Shown here: positions 1 to 11,345 of the stretch, one piece after another
How positions within the stretch are numbered: position 1 is the stretch's first letter
How the letters are laid out: every line of letters begins with the position of its first letter
From: Lycorma delicatula
Lineage: Eukaryota; Arthropoda; Insecta; Hemiptera; Fulgoridae
Assembly (NCBI RefSeq): GCF_047948215.1
Contig: NC_134463.1
Location: forward strand, 99,848,657-99,912,656
DNA: 64,000 nucleotides
Direction of reading: 5' to 3'
The notes under the pieces: generated by a model
Told to the model about the DNA's origin: nothing
Seen by the model: only the letters and a program-made list of their open reading frames with translations
The model's database searches: none
Made by a program: the position numbers and the translations under genes

Positions 1-1470
1 TTTTCCAGTTGAAAAAAATATTTTTTTATAAAACCGATTATTTTTATTTAATAAAAAAACTTTTGTTGGAAGTGAAGGAACTGGTCACAATTTTATAACT
101 GTTAGACAAGAGTACTTCTATAACAGATATTTGTTTAGCACCAATTTATTTTATTTAAACAAGCACAGATATGTTAGGCCGATCTTCCCGCTTACACAGA
201 TATAAAAATAATATAGGCGTTCAGAAGTTAAGCTGATTAACTGAATCTTTATTCTCATTATGGTTATGGCATTAGATATAAATTTTTATTTTTATTTATA
301 AAATTTGAACGAAAAGGTTTTATTTCATCTGAACTAAAACTCTCTTCCTTTAATTCCAACAAAATGAACCAACTCGGTACTTTAAAAACTGGAACAAAAT
401 GGCAACACTCTGGTAGTCTTAAATTAGCTTAACAGAATACAAACTTCCTAAAAAGAATGTTTATCGAAAGACAAATACTGTAAGTTTTTGTTCATATTTT
501 GATTCTAAGTTTTTACGTGATAGTCTACATCTTAACGTAAATATTCTCGAACAAATTCATATATTTTTAAAAAAAATCTGTTTATTAAAGCAGAATTTTT
601 TATTAGGGACAAATTTTAAAAGTAAATATGAAGTTTGTATTTAAAAATAACAGGGATAATTTTACATTCTTGGTTATGACCTTAAACCTTCAAAATTAAC
701 CTTAGGATATATGATAAAATCATATAGTTGCGAAAAATTTCGTCCTGATTTCTGTCCGTAGGGTAAAATTTTTGAAATTTAATTTAATGTACAAACTTAA
801 TGGTTTTATATGTTTCTTAACCTGAAGAATTATACAATTTAATTTGTATAGAATTTAATTCTTAGAAAATTTATGAAATAAATCAACTGAGCATGAAGAA
901 AAGTTTAATAAATTTGATTTAAATGTGGTAAGAAAATACTGTATTATAATTTTAAATCTACCAGTTCATAAGAATTTTTTTAATATTGGAAAATACCGAG
1001 AAATATATTATCAAAAATAAATATATAAGATAATAATTTAATAGCATTATTTAAGTTTCATTGTGTTATGTTTTGTAGACAGTTTTGAGAAATTAATTGA
1101 GAGCGTGTTTTTTGTAAGAAATTGAAAGCATGTTTTGTACTAACAATCGAAATTCGTGTATTACATTTGAATAATTTTGTATGCTTATGATTTTTAATAA
1201 TTTATTTTTTTTTTGTAGATGTTTCCGAATTTTCAAATTAATCTTATTTCGTTTTAAAATTATAATACAGTAGTTTTCTGTCACGTTTCGTTCTGTTTTG
1301 TTTTTTTAATAAAAGTCTTCTAAACTCTTTTGCATGTTGAGTTGGCGTTTTTTTCATAGATTTTCTTAAAATTAAATTTTATACAAATTATGTTGTAAAA
1401 TTTTATTTGTTTACTCGTAATTTAACAAAACTATTGTGAATAAAACCTAAAAATTGTGTTTTATAATGAA
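1..1470. other. AT-rich gene-free stretch
   Basis: I see no coding region, RNA gene or clear element here. The sequence is AT-rich with frequent short A and T runs, and the only open frames are short and stop-rich. Confidence 0.5.
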
Positions 1471-1482
1471 AAGTTCTGTGTT

Positions 1483-1683
1483 TTACAATAACATATGCCC
1501 TAAAGGAATTCGTTTGCGAGTCACAACTAGTGAAAGAGTTTTCTGGGATTTCAATTCAGCAACCCCGATGAAATGAGGTTGTACAGATATTTTAGGATGT
1601 GGTTTTCGATCTGAAAAATTGTATAAAATAGGTCCCGGAATCGTATCTACAATAGTTTTTGAGAAATCGTAAGTGAAAAACAA
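1483..1683. repeat. transposon terminal-region fragment
   Basis: This segment resembles about 14355-14560. Both contain an ACTAGYGAAAG core followed by a CGTATCTA..GTAGTTT or TACAATAGTTT tail, and the second copy lies at the left side of a Tc1/mariner-type element. A transposase relic lies 170 bp to the right on the minus strand. I infer it is part of the terminal region of that element. The apparent open frame across it has no recognisable domain and is probably chance. Confidence 0.4.
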
Positions 1684-1849
1684 TAAATTAGGGTAAAAGC
1701 CCCGTTTTTATGTATTAAGTTTATGTATTTATTACCCATTTAATAAATACATAAATGTATAATTGAAACATATAGAGTATATAATCCTGAACAAAACAGG
1801 GTAAGATAAATTGAATAAAATCAGGAAAAGTGCCACTCTATAATAAATG

Positions 1850-2290
1850 TTAAAAAATGAGCCCTCCATTCTTAACACATCTCATGGCACGCTTCTCCTA
1901 AAGTTGCTCGGCTGAATCAATAATGAAGACAATTAATTCCTCATGAGATTGTGTTAAATTTTGTTTTGTATATAATATTTTTCATCCATCCCCAAACTCA
2001 AAAATCTAAAGATGTTAGATCAGGCGATGTTGGTGGCCAGGAATATGAACCTCCACAATCGATCCATTTCTCATGGAAATGATGATTTAAATGATTGGAA
2101 ACGGCAAAAGAGAAGCGGAAAGGCCCCTAATCGTGCTGGAAATATACTTTGCGTCTAAGCGCTAGAGGAACTTCAAGCAGCTGCGGCAATTCATCGTGAA
2201 GAAAGTACAAGTAGACCTTAGCATTAAACGACCAGGTAATATGAACAAACAGCTAATTGTGAAGAATGCTGCATCAAACACAGACTACTC
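1850..2290 (-). pseudogene. IS630/Tc1-mariner-type transposase relic, C-terminal half
   Basis: Reading the minus strand from about 2290 down gives, across several frames, blocks typical of a DDE transposase family common in insects. There is a segment like LPQLLEVPLALRR, a QHD-like block, WIDCGG, then WPPTSPDLTSLDF followed by VWGWMK. In intact relatives the SPDLTPLDFFLWG block carries the third acidic residue of the DDE/DDD catalytic triad. Stops and frameshifts are frequent, and the N-terminal helix-turn-helix half is missing. The same family occurs again at 14.9-15.5, 17.6-18.2 and 38.6-39.5 kb. It is a dead fragment; the exact named clade is uncertain. Confidence 0.75.
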
Positions 2291-2299
2291 GTAGATTTT

Positions 2300-3430
2300 T
2301 CACTTCTGTTATAAACCTAGGTATAAATTTTTGTACTTAACTAATCGGTGATTTTGGATATCACGAGGAATATAAATATGCCTGTATTAATTTTTTTTAT
2401 TTTATATTTACGCCCATTAATAACGTATATTTTGCAAATAAAAATCAAAAAGTGACACCAAAAAGTGACACTGAAAAAAAATGTTTTGCGTAATTAAAAG
2501 CTAGTGCTTAATACACCCTCATCCATTAAGGTAAGGATTATTTTCTTTTGAAATATTTTGTTCCAATCTAATCATTTAAAACCAAAATTTGTAATTGAGG
2601 GATTAAAAGTCAACTTCCACATGTAAAATTAATAATGTTGTATCTTTTTTTTAAATGCTAATTGTTTATTCTTTTAAATTGTCGTGGTGAAAGCTTTGTT
2701 TCAAAGGTTTTTTCTTAATGAATATTAGAAATAAGAATACACCTTTTAATCTTTCTTCATAAACTATTTTAAATACTGTACTTTATTGTTAAAATAGCTC
2801 CAGTTTTCATTTAAGTTGTTTGAACTCATTGAATAACATTGATTCCTCTAAATAGATAGATTGGAATTCTTGCTAAACTCGTGGTTAAAATTAGAAAAAT
2901 ACCTAAGGGCCGTAAAGGTAATAATTATTTTCATTTAAATCACTTTAAATCATTTTGTTTTTCTTTAAACAAAATGTTTTGCTGTGTTTTATTTTTTAAA
3001 GTTTAGGCCAGTTTGATTTTTATTTCACAACTTAACTCTTCTCTTTCTTTAATAGTATGTTAAACCAAACTACATTTCAATAGTTGCTCTGTTCCAACCT
3101 CTGCCAACCATACTTAATTAAAATAAAAACAATAAAATAGTATAAATTGATGTACGAAATTGAAAAAAAAGTATAATAATTGAAGAGATATGTGCCTACG
3201 TATATAAACTTGCACATATATACACATTTTAAGTTAATATACTAATTTAAGACTGGAAAAACATACAATTTTTACGGCTGTTTTTTAAAATTTGTATTAC
3301 GCGGCAGGTATCATAATGGGTAATTATAAAATAAATTCTCATTATGATAAAAGGTGTGTTCAACCGATCAAAATCCTACTCTTTTGAAACACCGACCGAT
3401 CAGAAGCGAATATTATTTAATGCTTGAGCA
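2300..3430. other. AT-rich gene-free stretch
   Basis: No gene is visible. A short direct repeat of AAAAAGTGACAC-type sequence occurs near 2448-2473. The remainder is low-complexity AT-rich DNA up to the start of repeat A. Confidence 0.45.
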
Positions 3431-3431
3431 A

Positions 3432-4383
3432 TTATTTTACTTCCTTGTACGAAGTAAAGAAGTATTTTTATCGCGAAAATTTTCGCTTTTCAGATTTCAA
3501 CGGAAATATCCATTTCGACCATTTCTGAATCCATTTTGACTAGTTTCGGCGTGACATCTGTACGTTTGACAAAATTTACTAGTTATACGTCTCGCATAAC
3601 TCAAAAACGATTAGCCATAGGATGTTGACATTTTGGATTTAGAACTGCTGTAACATCTAGTTGCACCTCCTCTATTGATTACCCAAAAAATATCAAAAAA
3701 AGCCCAAAATCCATTTTTTTTTTTGGATTTTGGACTTTTTCTTAACTGTAGTAATAAGCCCTCATTGAGATCTTTTCAACGATATATCATAAGTGGTACT
3801 TATTTTCATTGCTTCCAGAGTTATAGCCAAATAAAATTTTAATTAATGATATATTTGGATCTTACAAGGGAAGGCACATCGGTTCGAAACAGACTTCATC
3901 TCTGAATTTTTTTAATTTAAATATATTGATTTATTAACATTTATTAACCCGTGTTTAATAAATAATTATTAGTGAAATAAAATTTTATGTACTTTTAAAA
4001 ATGTGTACATGTAATTTAACAGGCATTATTACGTAGATGTCTGTGTAATAGATTTGGTGAAACATCTGATTATTTAATTTATTGAAAATTATAATTTAGA
4101 GTAGATTATTTTTGGATTTTGTAGTTTAATTTTATTTAATTATTCTGGAATTTCTGTTTAATTTTATCTACATTTAAAGTTAACTACAGAGTGACTGAAA
4201 AATAGACCCTCACAAGAACATATACACTAAGGTATATACGCCCGATCTTTAATAAATTGCAAAAAATTCTTATCTTTTAGTGCATTACTCTTCTGATATT
4301 GTGGAACAACATTCTCCCTAAATCGGAATTGATCATTTTGCCAATCATTTAATCGCTCTTTGCTTTATTATAATTCTTCTTAA
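3432..4383 (+). repeat. repeat A, copy 1 (longest copy)
   Basis: This is an unclassified interspersed repeat present four times in the window. The left edge begins with TACTTCCTTGTACGAAGTA, a small self-complementary motif. It continues through blocks found in all copies: GATTTCAACGGAAATATCC, GACTAGTTTCGGCGTGA, CGCATAACTCAAAAACGATT, TTTTGGATTTTGGACTTTTT, GTGGTACTTATTTTCATTG and CTTACAAGGGAAGGCACA. Past about 4185 a second block, starting TACAGAGTGACTGAAA, is shared only with copy 3. There is no convincing protein domain. It could be a non-autonomous element or the untranslated end of a larger transposon. Presence as a repeat is certain; its class is not. Confidence 0.85.
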
Positions 4384-4399
4384 TTCTTAATTTATGTAC

Positions 4400-4790
4400 A
4401 CGTTCTCTAGTTTTCAAATTTTTGCTCTCTTTACATTCATCATCCTCTCTTAATATTTTTGTTCTTTCCTTGGCTTAACGTTGTTTTTCTTTATATTTAC
4501 CTTCTCCTCTTTCCTTTTTCTTTGATTTTAACATTTTCCTCCTCTTTATATTATCATCTTCTTTTATTGTTTTTATTTTTTTATTTACAACATTTTCTTC
4601 TTGTTTAATTTATTTTGCAACATTTTCTTTCTTTTTATTATTTCTTTGGTTTTAACAATTTCTTCCTCTTCATATTCATCTTGTAATTTTTTTGAGATAT
4701 ATTTCTTCATGTTATCTTTCTTTTTCCTGTATGATAGGTGTTTTTTTATTTTTGATTATTCATCAAATAATCCAATAATATAACTGAATG
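4400..4790. other. pyrimidine-rich tract
   Basis: The plus strand is strongly T/C-biased, with recurring ACATTTTCTTCYT-like units. On the minus strand this reads as a Lys/Glu-rich stretch in broken frames. It may be an expanded imperfect repeat or a decayed LINE linker region. No domain is identifiable. Confidence 0.5.
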
Positions 4791-6480
4791 TTTTACACCG
4801 TAAAGTCGAAATTAACATTGTAAACTAGTATACAGGAGTTCACTAAACGGAATAGTTTAATTATTGTTAACTTTTATTTAAACAACACACCAGAAATCTG
4901 AAACATTTGTTAATCAGCGACTCACGAAGATACGAATAACACTGATCTAGTAATACGAATAATAAAGTGACTTTTCTATCCTAATATTTCATGTATGATA
5001 GTTAAATTAATAATTGCATAAATATGATTTTAATAAAAACGAATATTTCAGCAATTGTTTACCTTATTAAAGATTGGAGGATCGTATCTCACTTTCAAAT
5101 GAATTAAGTTTAAATGAAGTGTAGAAAAAATGTGTATATGTAATTTAAAGGCGTACAAGGAAGTCATGTGAGGTTCACATCAGATTTTTTACTTTGATTT
5201 TAAACCGATTTAGTAGTTAGCAAGTAGAGATTAATTTGAAAGTACACCGACAGGTAACAAGTTTCTATATTCTGTTTATCCTTTTGTTAATTATGTTGGA
5301 TTCTGAAATTTAACACCAGCGATTTTAAGAAAAGTCAAAACTTATGATTAATCTGTTTTCACAGAAATGTTTCGTTTAACGTATTTTTGAAAAAAATTAA
5401 AAAAGTGTTTCGTAAACAATGTATCATCGATTTAAGTTAATAACCCCAATATTTTCTCAGCCGCAGAAAAAATACAACATCCAATCCTCTATATTGACCA
5501 TTAATGCACCCTTGCGAAGTTTTCGAAACTCTCCAAGACTCGTGTCGTAACTTACTTCGTGTAATATTAGTTAATTCAGTATACTGTATAAATGGGAAAT
5601 TGTTCAGTTGTTCATCTGAGGTCACAGATCATTATGAATTAATAACAATTAGAAATTAAAAAAAAAAAAAAAATGTAATATATATATATATAATTGTTAA
5701 CTGTAGTATTCACTAAACACATATTATCCTTTAATTAATTGAATGTATGTTTCAACAACTAACAAGTAAATAATTTAAGATAAAATCTTTTGATAACATT
5801 TTTATTTTTAATTTTAAAGAAATATTTTATTTTTTTCTTTAATTTGTTTACTTATCACACCATGTAATTATCGTCTTAATCGCTTGTATTGTATTGTATA
5901 ACTTTGTTATGTAATTAACATATAAGAAGATTTTTTAATATTCTTTAATTGTTGTTATATATTATTTTAATTACATTTAAAATATTTCTCTGTTATATAC
6001 TTTAATGAGAGAAGATTTAGAAATAGTTCAGCGATAAATATGGCTACAATTATGATAAAGTGTTTTTTTTTTTTTTTTTTACAATTTAAATGATAATAAA
6101 ACAATCCTGATAAGAATTTTTTAAATTTATTTTTCTATTATGAAAATTATGTAATTTTTTAAGTTCATCCTATTTTTTCAGATTAAAGATTTCAAATTAA
6201 ATCTAGTATTTAATTCCAGATTAGAATATTTTTATAAAAATGTTATATATACGTATATAACATTCTCGAGAAATGTTATATGTATTTCTTTTCAGTCTTT
6301 TTTTTTTTTGATTCGCATGATATTCCGGAATTCTTCACATAAGTAGTATAGATTCTTGATTCAAAGCCCATAAATAGTTGCACCGTTTCGATCTTTAGTA
6401 AGTGTACCTTGTTCTTGATTACACGCATTGACCGATAGGTCAGAATGTTTTGTTAATTTTCAACCCAACAACAGAATGAT
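4790..6480. other. AT-rich gene-free stretch
   Basis: No gene is recognised. It contains a poly-A run near 5659-5673 followed by a short TA run, a poly-T run near 6061-6080 and a small inverted repeat around 6240-6290 (ATGTTATAT..ATATAACAT). Confidence 0.45.
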
Positions 6481-6489
6481 GGTCGTTGT

Positions 6490-6600
6490 CAATTTCGAGA
6501 AGCGGTCAGCATAGAAATATACTGTCCGGCTGGCCCTTAAATTAACCGCACTGAAAGGCAAGTACACTAACCATTTGCATCACTACGACACATTTTTAAA
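6490..6600 (-). repeat. possible tRNA-like SINE head
   Basis: On the minus strand a tRNA-like run appears: GTAGTGATGCAAATGGTTAG followed about 35 bp on by GGTTAATTTAAGG, resembling degenerate A and B boxes. It differs from SINE-1 and SINE-2. No second copy was identified in the window, so this is a weak call. Confidence 0.25.
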
Positions 6601-6706
6601 TTCTAATCATATAAAACAGCCATGCTTAGGATTAGTTAGACGATTGCCAAGAAATTCATACATTTTCATAAACATACCATGAATCTAGCCGTTTAAGTCG
6701 ACATTT

Positions 6707-6870
6707 CCAATGGCGGAGTGGTAGCGCCTCGGCCTTTCATTCAGAGGTCCCGGGTTCAAATCCCTGTCAGGCATGGCATTTTTCATACGCTACAAAATTA
6801 AATTTCCATTTTTTCTGTGCGCAAGCTTTCAAGGTTATATAGTGAATTAACCATAAAAAAGTAAGCAGAA
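6707..6870 (+). repeat. SINE-1 copy (tRNA-derived)
   Basis: The head contains an A-box-like TGGCGGAGTGG at 6711-6721 and a B-box-like GGTTCAAATCC at 6753-6763, the spacing of a type 2 internal RNA polymerase III promoter. It is followed by a body (ACGCTACAAAATTAAATTTCC, then CTTTCAAGGTTA) shared with the copy at 36.0 kb. The acceptor ends do not pair, so it is a tRNA-derived SINE rather than a tRNA gene. Other copies lie at 24.9, 36.0 and 40.7 kb. Confidence 0.85.
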
Positions 6871-8300
6871 TAAGAAGAATCTAACTCAAAACGCTTCACT
6901 TTATTACGTCTTTATCTTATTTATTTTATTTATTTAAAGATATACCTCAAAAACAGATTTTAAGATATACCTTAAAAAATTCTCCATATATATTTTATTC
7001 CGGTATTTAATCAAAATTCCATCACATAAGCTATGAGCTTATGAGGTGAATTACAATAAATAAAAAAATAAAAAAATGGAAATACGAGTAAATAGTAAAT
7101 ATTTTTTGGATTTTTTTTAAATTTAAAATGATGTTGCTGATTCTTTGCATCGTTAATGTCTCATTAAATAATCGCTTAATCAAAGTCTGCTTTGTTACGT
7201 AAATTTTGAAAGCAACGCTCTAGTTTTAATTAGGGAAAAATTAAATTGAATTTTGAGCTAAATTTCGTTTCCACCACTTTGAAAAAAAATTGTTTGTAAG
7301 TTGTTTAAGTTTGTAATTGTAATTTTTTGTTAGTTGTTTATAGTTATTTATTTATTCTTATAGCAGCAACAGGCTTATGCAAAATTATAGTCATTTTATA
7401 ACATTTTTACTGATTGAAAAATACGAAGTCTGAAATTTGTTATAATATTCTGTTTTTAATTCAGGAAATAAATAAAATTTAAATAAAATTGAATGTTTTT
7501 TTGAGGAATTTTTTATGTTTTAATACTTTTACAGAACAACTTACTTGAATTACCTTTAAAACGGTTACCTTTGAGATTGATGAACATCGGAATAAAAATT
7601 TAGCAATCCGTTAGAAAATCCCTGCAGAAGTTGGAGTGTTTGTGTATTCCTCTTTTATTCTTTAAGGCTATTCCTTTATCCTCTATATACATATCTGGTA
7701 TTCTTTCTCCTTCATAAATTAAAAAGGAATCAAGTATAAAGGGATTCTCTCATTACTGGTTGTGCAAACAAAAAAATGGTTCATAATTCATTCTCTATTT
7801 TACTCATATTTTTGAAATGGAAGTTCAAAGGAATATAACAATTTCCGGCGGTTTGAAATTATATTTTTGTAAGTAAGGTGTTTTGTTTAAAATAATTTGC
7901 TTCAGAATTCACCTTGCCAGATAATTTGACTGAACTAACTGTTAGGAGATTGCAAAGATTAAAAATTTGATATGGCCGCTATTTTGAAAGTTGAAATACA
8001 AGTTCATTGTGTATATTAATTTCCTTGAATATGTGGGTTCTCATTGAAAAAATAAGAAATAAAGATAAAGGTAGACAGAAGCGGTTTTGGAATTATATGT
8101 AGAGGAATCTTTTACTTATTTTAATGCCCAAAAATACTTACTACGTGTAGCAGTGTAATTATAAAAGAATGTGATAATGAATACAATTATGGTATTTAAA
8201 CTTTTCTTTAAATCTAGATGTATTCAATGTTACTGCCTGAAATCAAAAAGTGTCTATAAATTACTTATTGAAATTTAACTTTGTAAACTCAATATCATGA
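6870..8300. other. AT-rich stretch, possible transposon subterminal sequence
   Basis: No gene is recognised. Around 7940-8000 a block with GATATGGCCGCTATTTTGAA resembles the AAATGGTGGTCGTTT-type block at 50.08 kb near a transposon end, so some of this may be a degraded DNA transposon. Confidence 0.35.
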
Positions 8301-8307
8301 GAATCAG

Positions 8308-8640
8308 ATGGGAGGTATACACTTGTGTATAGAGAATGGTCTGTGCAAAAATCATAAAATGATTACGACATGCTGTACGCTGTACAGAATTATCCGCGTG
8401 TTTCCTGTCCACCTAATATTCTGCTCATTACACGCATCTTCACGTTGCTCAAAACATTGCAGAATACTCAGAAATAGTTACCATCTGTCTTACAACCCAG
8501 ATCTTTCGCCACCTGAGTTTAATATTTTTCTGAAATTAAACGAATTTTTAAGCAAAAAACGCGTGCACCTGATGACGATTAAAAGTGTAAGAAGTAGGGT
8601 TTCAACGGGGAAATATTCAAGCTGGTCTTTTTAATTTAAA
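8308..8640 (+). pseudogene. mariner-type transposase relic, C-terminal part
   Basis: The plus-strand frame contains YNPDLSPPEFNIF followed by LKLNEFLSKKR. This matches the mariner C-terminal signature (YSPDLAPSDYHLF then LK-x-L-G-K-R), where the final Asp is the third catalytic residue; here it reads Glu (PPEF). Upstream, other frames give fragments consistent with the HDNARPH block, but heavily mutated. The N-terminal half is absent. It is a dead fragment, and repeat A copy 2 starts about 40 bp downstream. Confidence 0.6.
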
Positions 8641-8676
8641 AAATGCTTGGGATTTGTATGCGAATTATATTAAATC

Positions 8677-8930
8677 TGATGTGGATAAGTACCACTTATG
8701 ATATATCATTGAAAAACATTACTACTGCATTATTACTAGCATTACTAATCATTATTACTGCAGTTAATAAAAAGTCCAAAATCCAAATTTTTTAGGGGGA
8801 TTTTTGGCTGTTTTGGACACTTTTGGTCCAACCGATTGCAATCAAAAGGGGAGATGCACAACTTGATGTTACAACAGTCCTAAATCCAAAATTTCAACAT
8901 CCTACGGCTAATCGTTGTGAGTTATGCGAG

Positions 8931-8964
<34 letters not shown>

Positions 8965-9110
8965 GTACGTACGTACAGACATCACGCCGAAACTAGTCAA
9001 AATGGATTCAGGGATGGTCAAAATTGATATTTCCGTTGTAATCTGAAAAGCAAAATGATCCTCGTAACAAAGGTAGAAGAGGAATTTATTTAGGTAGTGA
9101 CCTAAGTAAA
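8677..9110 (-). repeat. repeat A, copy 2 (truncated)
   Basis: This is the reverse complement of the left half of copy 1. It includes the block equivalent to GACTAGTTTCGGCGTGA, the TTGGATTTTGGACTTTTT block and AAGTACCACTTATGATATAT at its truncated end. A (CA)n plus GTAC-repeat microsatellite at about 8933-8976 sits at the same internal position as ACAT/GTAC repeats in copies 3 and 4. Confidence 0.85.
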
Positions 9111-9226
9111 TACCTTCAAATTATTTAAAATATATCTCCCTTTTCACGACAATGTTGATTGTGTCAAAAATACAACGATCATAATTTTCCAAAACACTCT
9201 TTACCCATGAATAGCGATAAACATTA

Positions 9227-9434
9227 AATGTAGGTAAATAGTAGACTCATACTCTTTACTGATTATTATGAGACCTTTTTGGAAATTTCATAAACCATAA
9301 TTTATATGGCCTGATTTATAAGCAAGTATTTAGGCCATATAAATTATGGTTTATGAAATTTCCAAAAAGGTCTCATAATAATCAGTAAAGAGTATGAGTC
9401 TACTATTTACCTACATTACTTGCTTATAAATCAG
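9227..9434. repeat. perfect 86-bp-arm palindrome with inverted flank duplication
   Basis: Bases 9227-9312 are exactly reverse-complementary to 9332-9417, with a 19-nt loop. In addition, the loop-proximal segment 9311-9328 reappears reverse-complemented at 9417-9434, directly outside the right arm. No transposon ends, target-site duplication or coding sequence was seen. The order A-B-A'-B' suggests template switching with a second switch, or a fold-back artefact. Confidence 0.95.
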
Positions 9435-10110
9435 AATGTCTGAGTGTATAATTTTTTCATGTCTGCTTAAAACCAAAAATCTACTGGATTGTTTTGAATT
9501 ATTCTTTTAAATTTTTTTTAGAATAATACTTTAATTACAAAATAAATCGTGTTGTTAAAAGATATTTGCATGGTTCCCGTAAATGAAGTTTAGAAAAGAC
9601 TAATTCTATATGGATCTTTTAAATTAGATGACTGACGCAAATGTTTTTAACGAGGTCTATTTTTTTACACTTAAAACGTAGCGTATTTTTGCGTTTCATA
9701 AATGTTAAATTAAAATGGTTTTATTTCATAGCCTTTGTTTATTTCAATTTACAATCGTGTTCTTGATTCATGTCTGTTCTGTTATGTGTACGTTATGTAT
9801 TCATGAACGACGACGACCCAGTTTACTCCTGATAAAATTTGACATGTAGTAAAAGATGCATTTTACTAAAAGGAAAAAATATATAAAACAATTAGAATTA
9901 TTTACACTATTACAGAAAGCTCTTTTGAAAAATGTTTTGTGGAAAGCGGTCTTTTTATAATTTTGTTTAAGGATTCCTTTCTTTTTACCAAGATATGTGA
10001 TTCCATACTGGTGAAATACGTGCTAATTCAGGTTATTAATACTTTATTTTTGTGTGGGCTAATCAAAGTAATTTTAGTAAAAAAATTACGTAATATATAT
10101 ATAAAGAACT
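9435..10110. other. AT-rich gene-free stretch
   Basis: No recognisable gene or element. A 75-codon frame at 9939-10166 runs into the SINE-2 copy, has no domain signature and is probably chance. Confidence 0.4.
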
Positions 10111-10111
10111 C

Positions 10112-10392
10112 TTTCTTTTTCTGTTTAGCCTCCGGAACCACCGTAAGGTATTACTTCATAGGATGAATGAGTATGATATGTATGAATGCGAATTAAGTGA
10201 AATCTTGTACAGTCTCAGATTGACCACTCCTGAGAACTGTAGTTAATTGAAACCTATCCACCAGAAACACCGATATTTAAATCCATATAAAAGTAACTAC
10301 TTTATTAGGATTTGAACCTTAGAACTCTTAACTTCAAAATCAGCTGATTTGCGATGACGATTTCACCGCTAGATTAGCACGGTGGATTACAA
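10112..10392 (-). repeat. SINE-2 copy (tRNA-derived)
   Basis: Read on the minus strand, the head near 10390 has a tRNA-like A-box region (GCTAATCTAGCGGTGAAATC) and a B-box-like GGTTCAAATCC. The body ends at CCGGAGGCTAAACAG. Closely related copies lie at 48.55-48.76 and 49.23-49.53 kb, with fragments at 14.8 and 52.5 kb. This copy is the most diverged of the long ones. Confidence 0.85.
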
Positions 10393-11190
10393 TAAAATAA
10401 ATAAAATTATTATAGTTCCCGTTTCTGACAATAGATATGAACCTTAAATAAACGTTGGATAATAGCAAAATGTTTAAGCAGTTTTGGATTACTTATAACA
10501 TTAAGATATCTTGGAGATACACAGTTTTGTAATTAATAATCCATGTGTAATGAGTATGTAATGAACAAATCATTAAAAATAAATTTACGAGCCGGTCTGA
10601 ACAAATGTCGTAACAGGAGATATTTTGAGAATGACGTTTTATCTGGTGACTAATAAATATAATTTATTACTTAGTTACGATAAAGAAAACATAACCAATA
10701 AAATTTTAGATAACAGAAATAATTTATAAATCTATACGATTTAAAGTATATATTTTATTAATATTTTATATGTATATATGCAGATAGCCATTTAGATATT
10801 AACAATGAAAATGAGCCTTCCAGCGATTACTTTATCTGATTTGTGTAACATGTATATCACTGTTTTTAATAAAAGTATGAGATAATGTTTAAAGCTTAAT
10901 ATGATTTACAGTTAGAATTTATTTTTATTAGAAAACAAAAAAAAAGAAGTATTTTGTATAAATCCTGATTATATAAGTCAATAAACTTTATATTAACCGG
11001 AAATAATTTATTATAAATTTAAATTTTGTATATCTGTCGAAGAGAGTACATTAAAAAAAAATTCTCGTCATTAATTAAATGCGTTTATCATCTTTTCTTA
11101 ATTTTTTGATGGATTAGGCGATTGACCTGTTACAGCTTCTTAAGGTATCCAGGGATTTTCCTCTCCCTCGACCTTCGAACCTCGACACTC
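10393..11190. other. AT-rich gene-free stretch
   Basis: Nothing identifiable apart from short A and T runs. Confidence 0.45.

Positions 11191-11192
<2 letters not shown>

Positions 11193-11223
<31 letters not shown>
11193..11223. repeat. (TA)n microsatellite
   Basis: An uninterrupted AT dinucleotide run that abuts a transposon-like end beginning TACAGAGTG at 11222. Confidence 0.95.
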
Positions 11224-11227
<4 letters not shown>

Positions 11228-11345
11228 GTGTTCCGGGACATATTCCCCGAACTTCAGGTACTGATTCAGAACACCAAAGTCAGCGAAAACGTTTATATCG
11301 ACATATGTCCTATTTTGCTTTGTTTTTCAGAACGAAAACATTATT
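11222..11345 (+). repeat. DNA transposon terminal fragment
   Basis: It begins TACAGAGTGTTCCGGGAC immediately after a TA array. The start matches the terminal motif seen at 4185, 15803 (minus), 17257 and 49884. No transposase follows; the R1-like LINE relic begins next. It is likely an isolated end of a Tc1/mariner-type element. Confidence 0.45.

Noticed and set aside
6711..6775. A tRNA gene on the plus strand
   Set aside because: Same reason: tRNA-derived SINE head with no acceptor stem, repeated elsewhere in the window.
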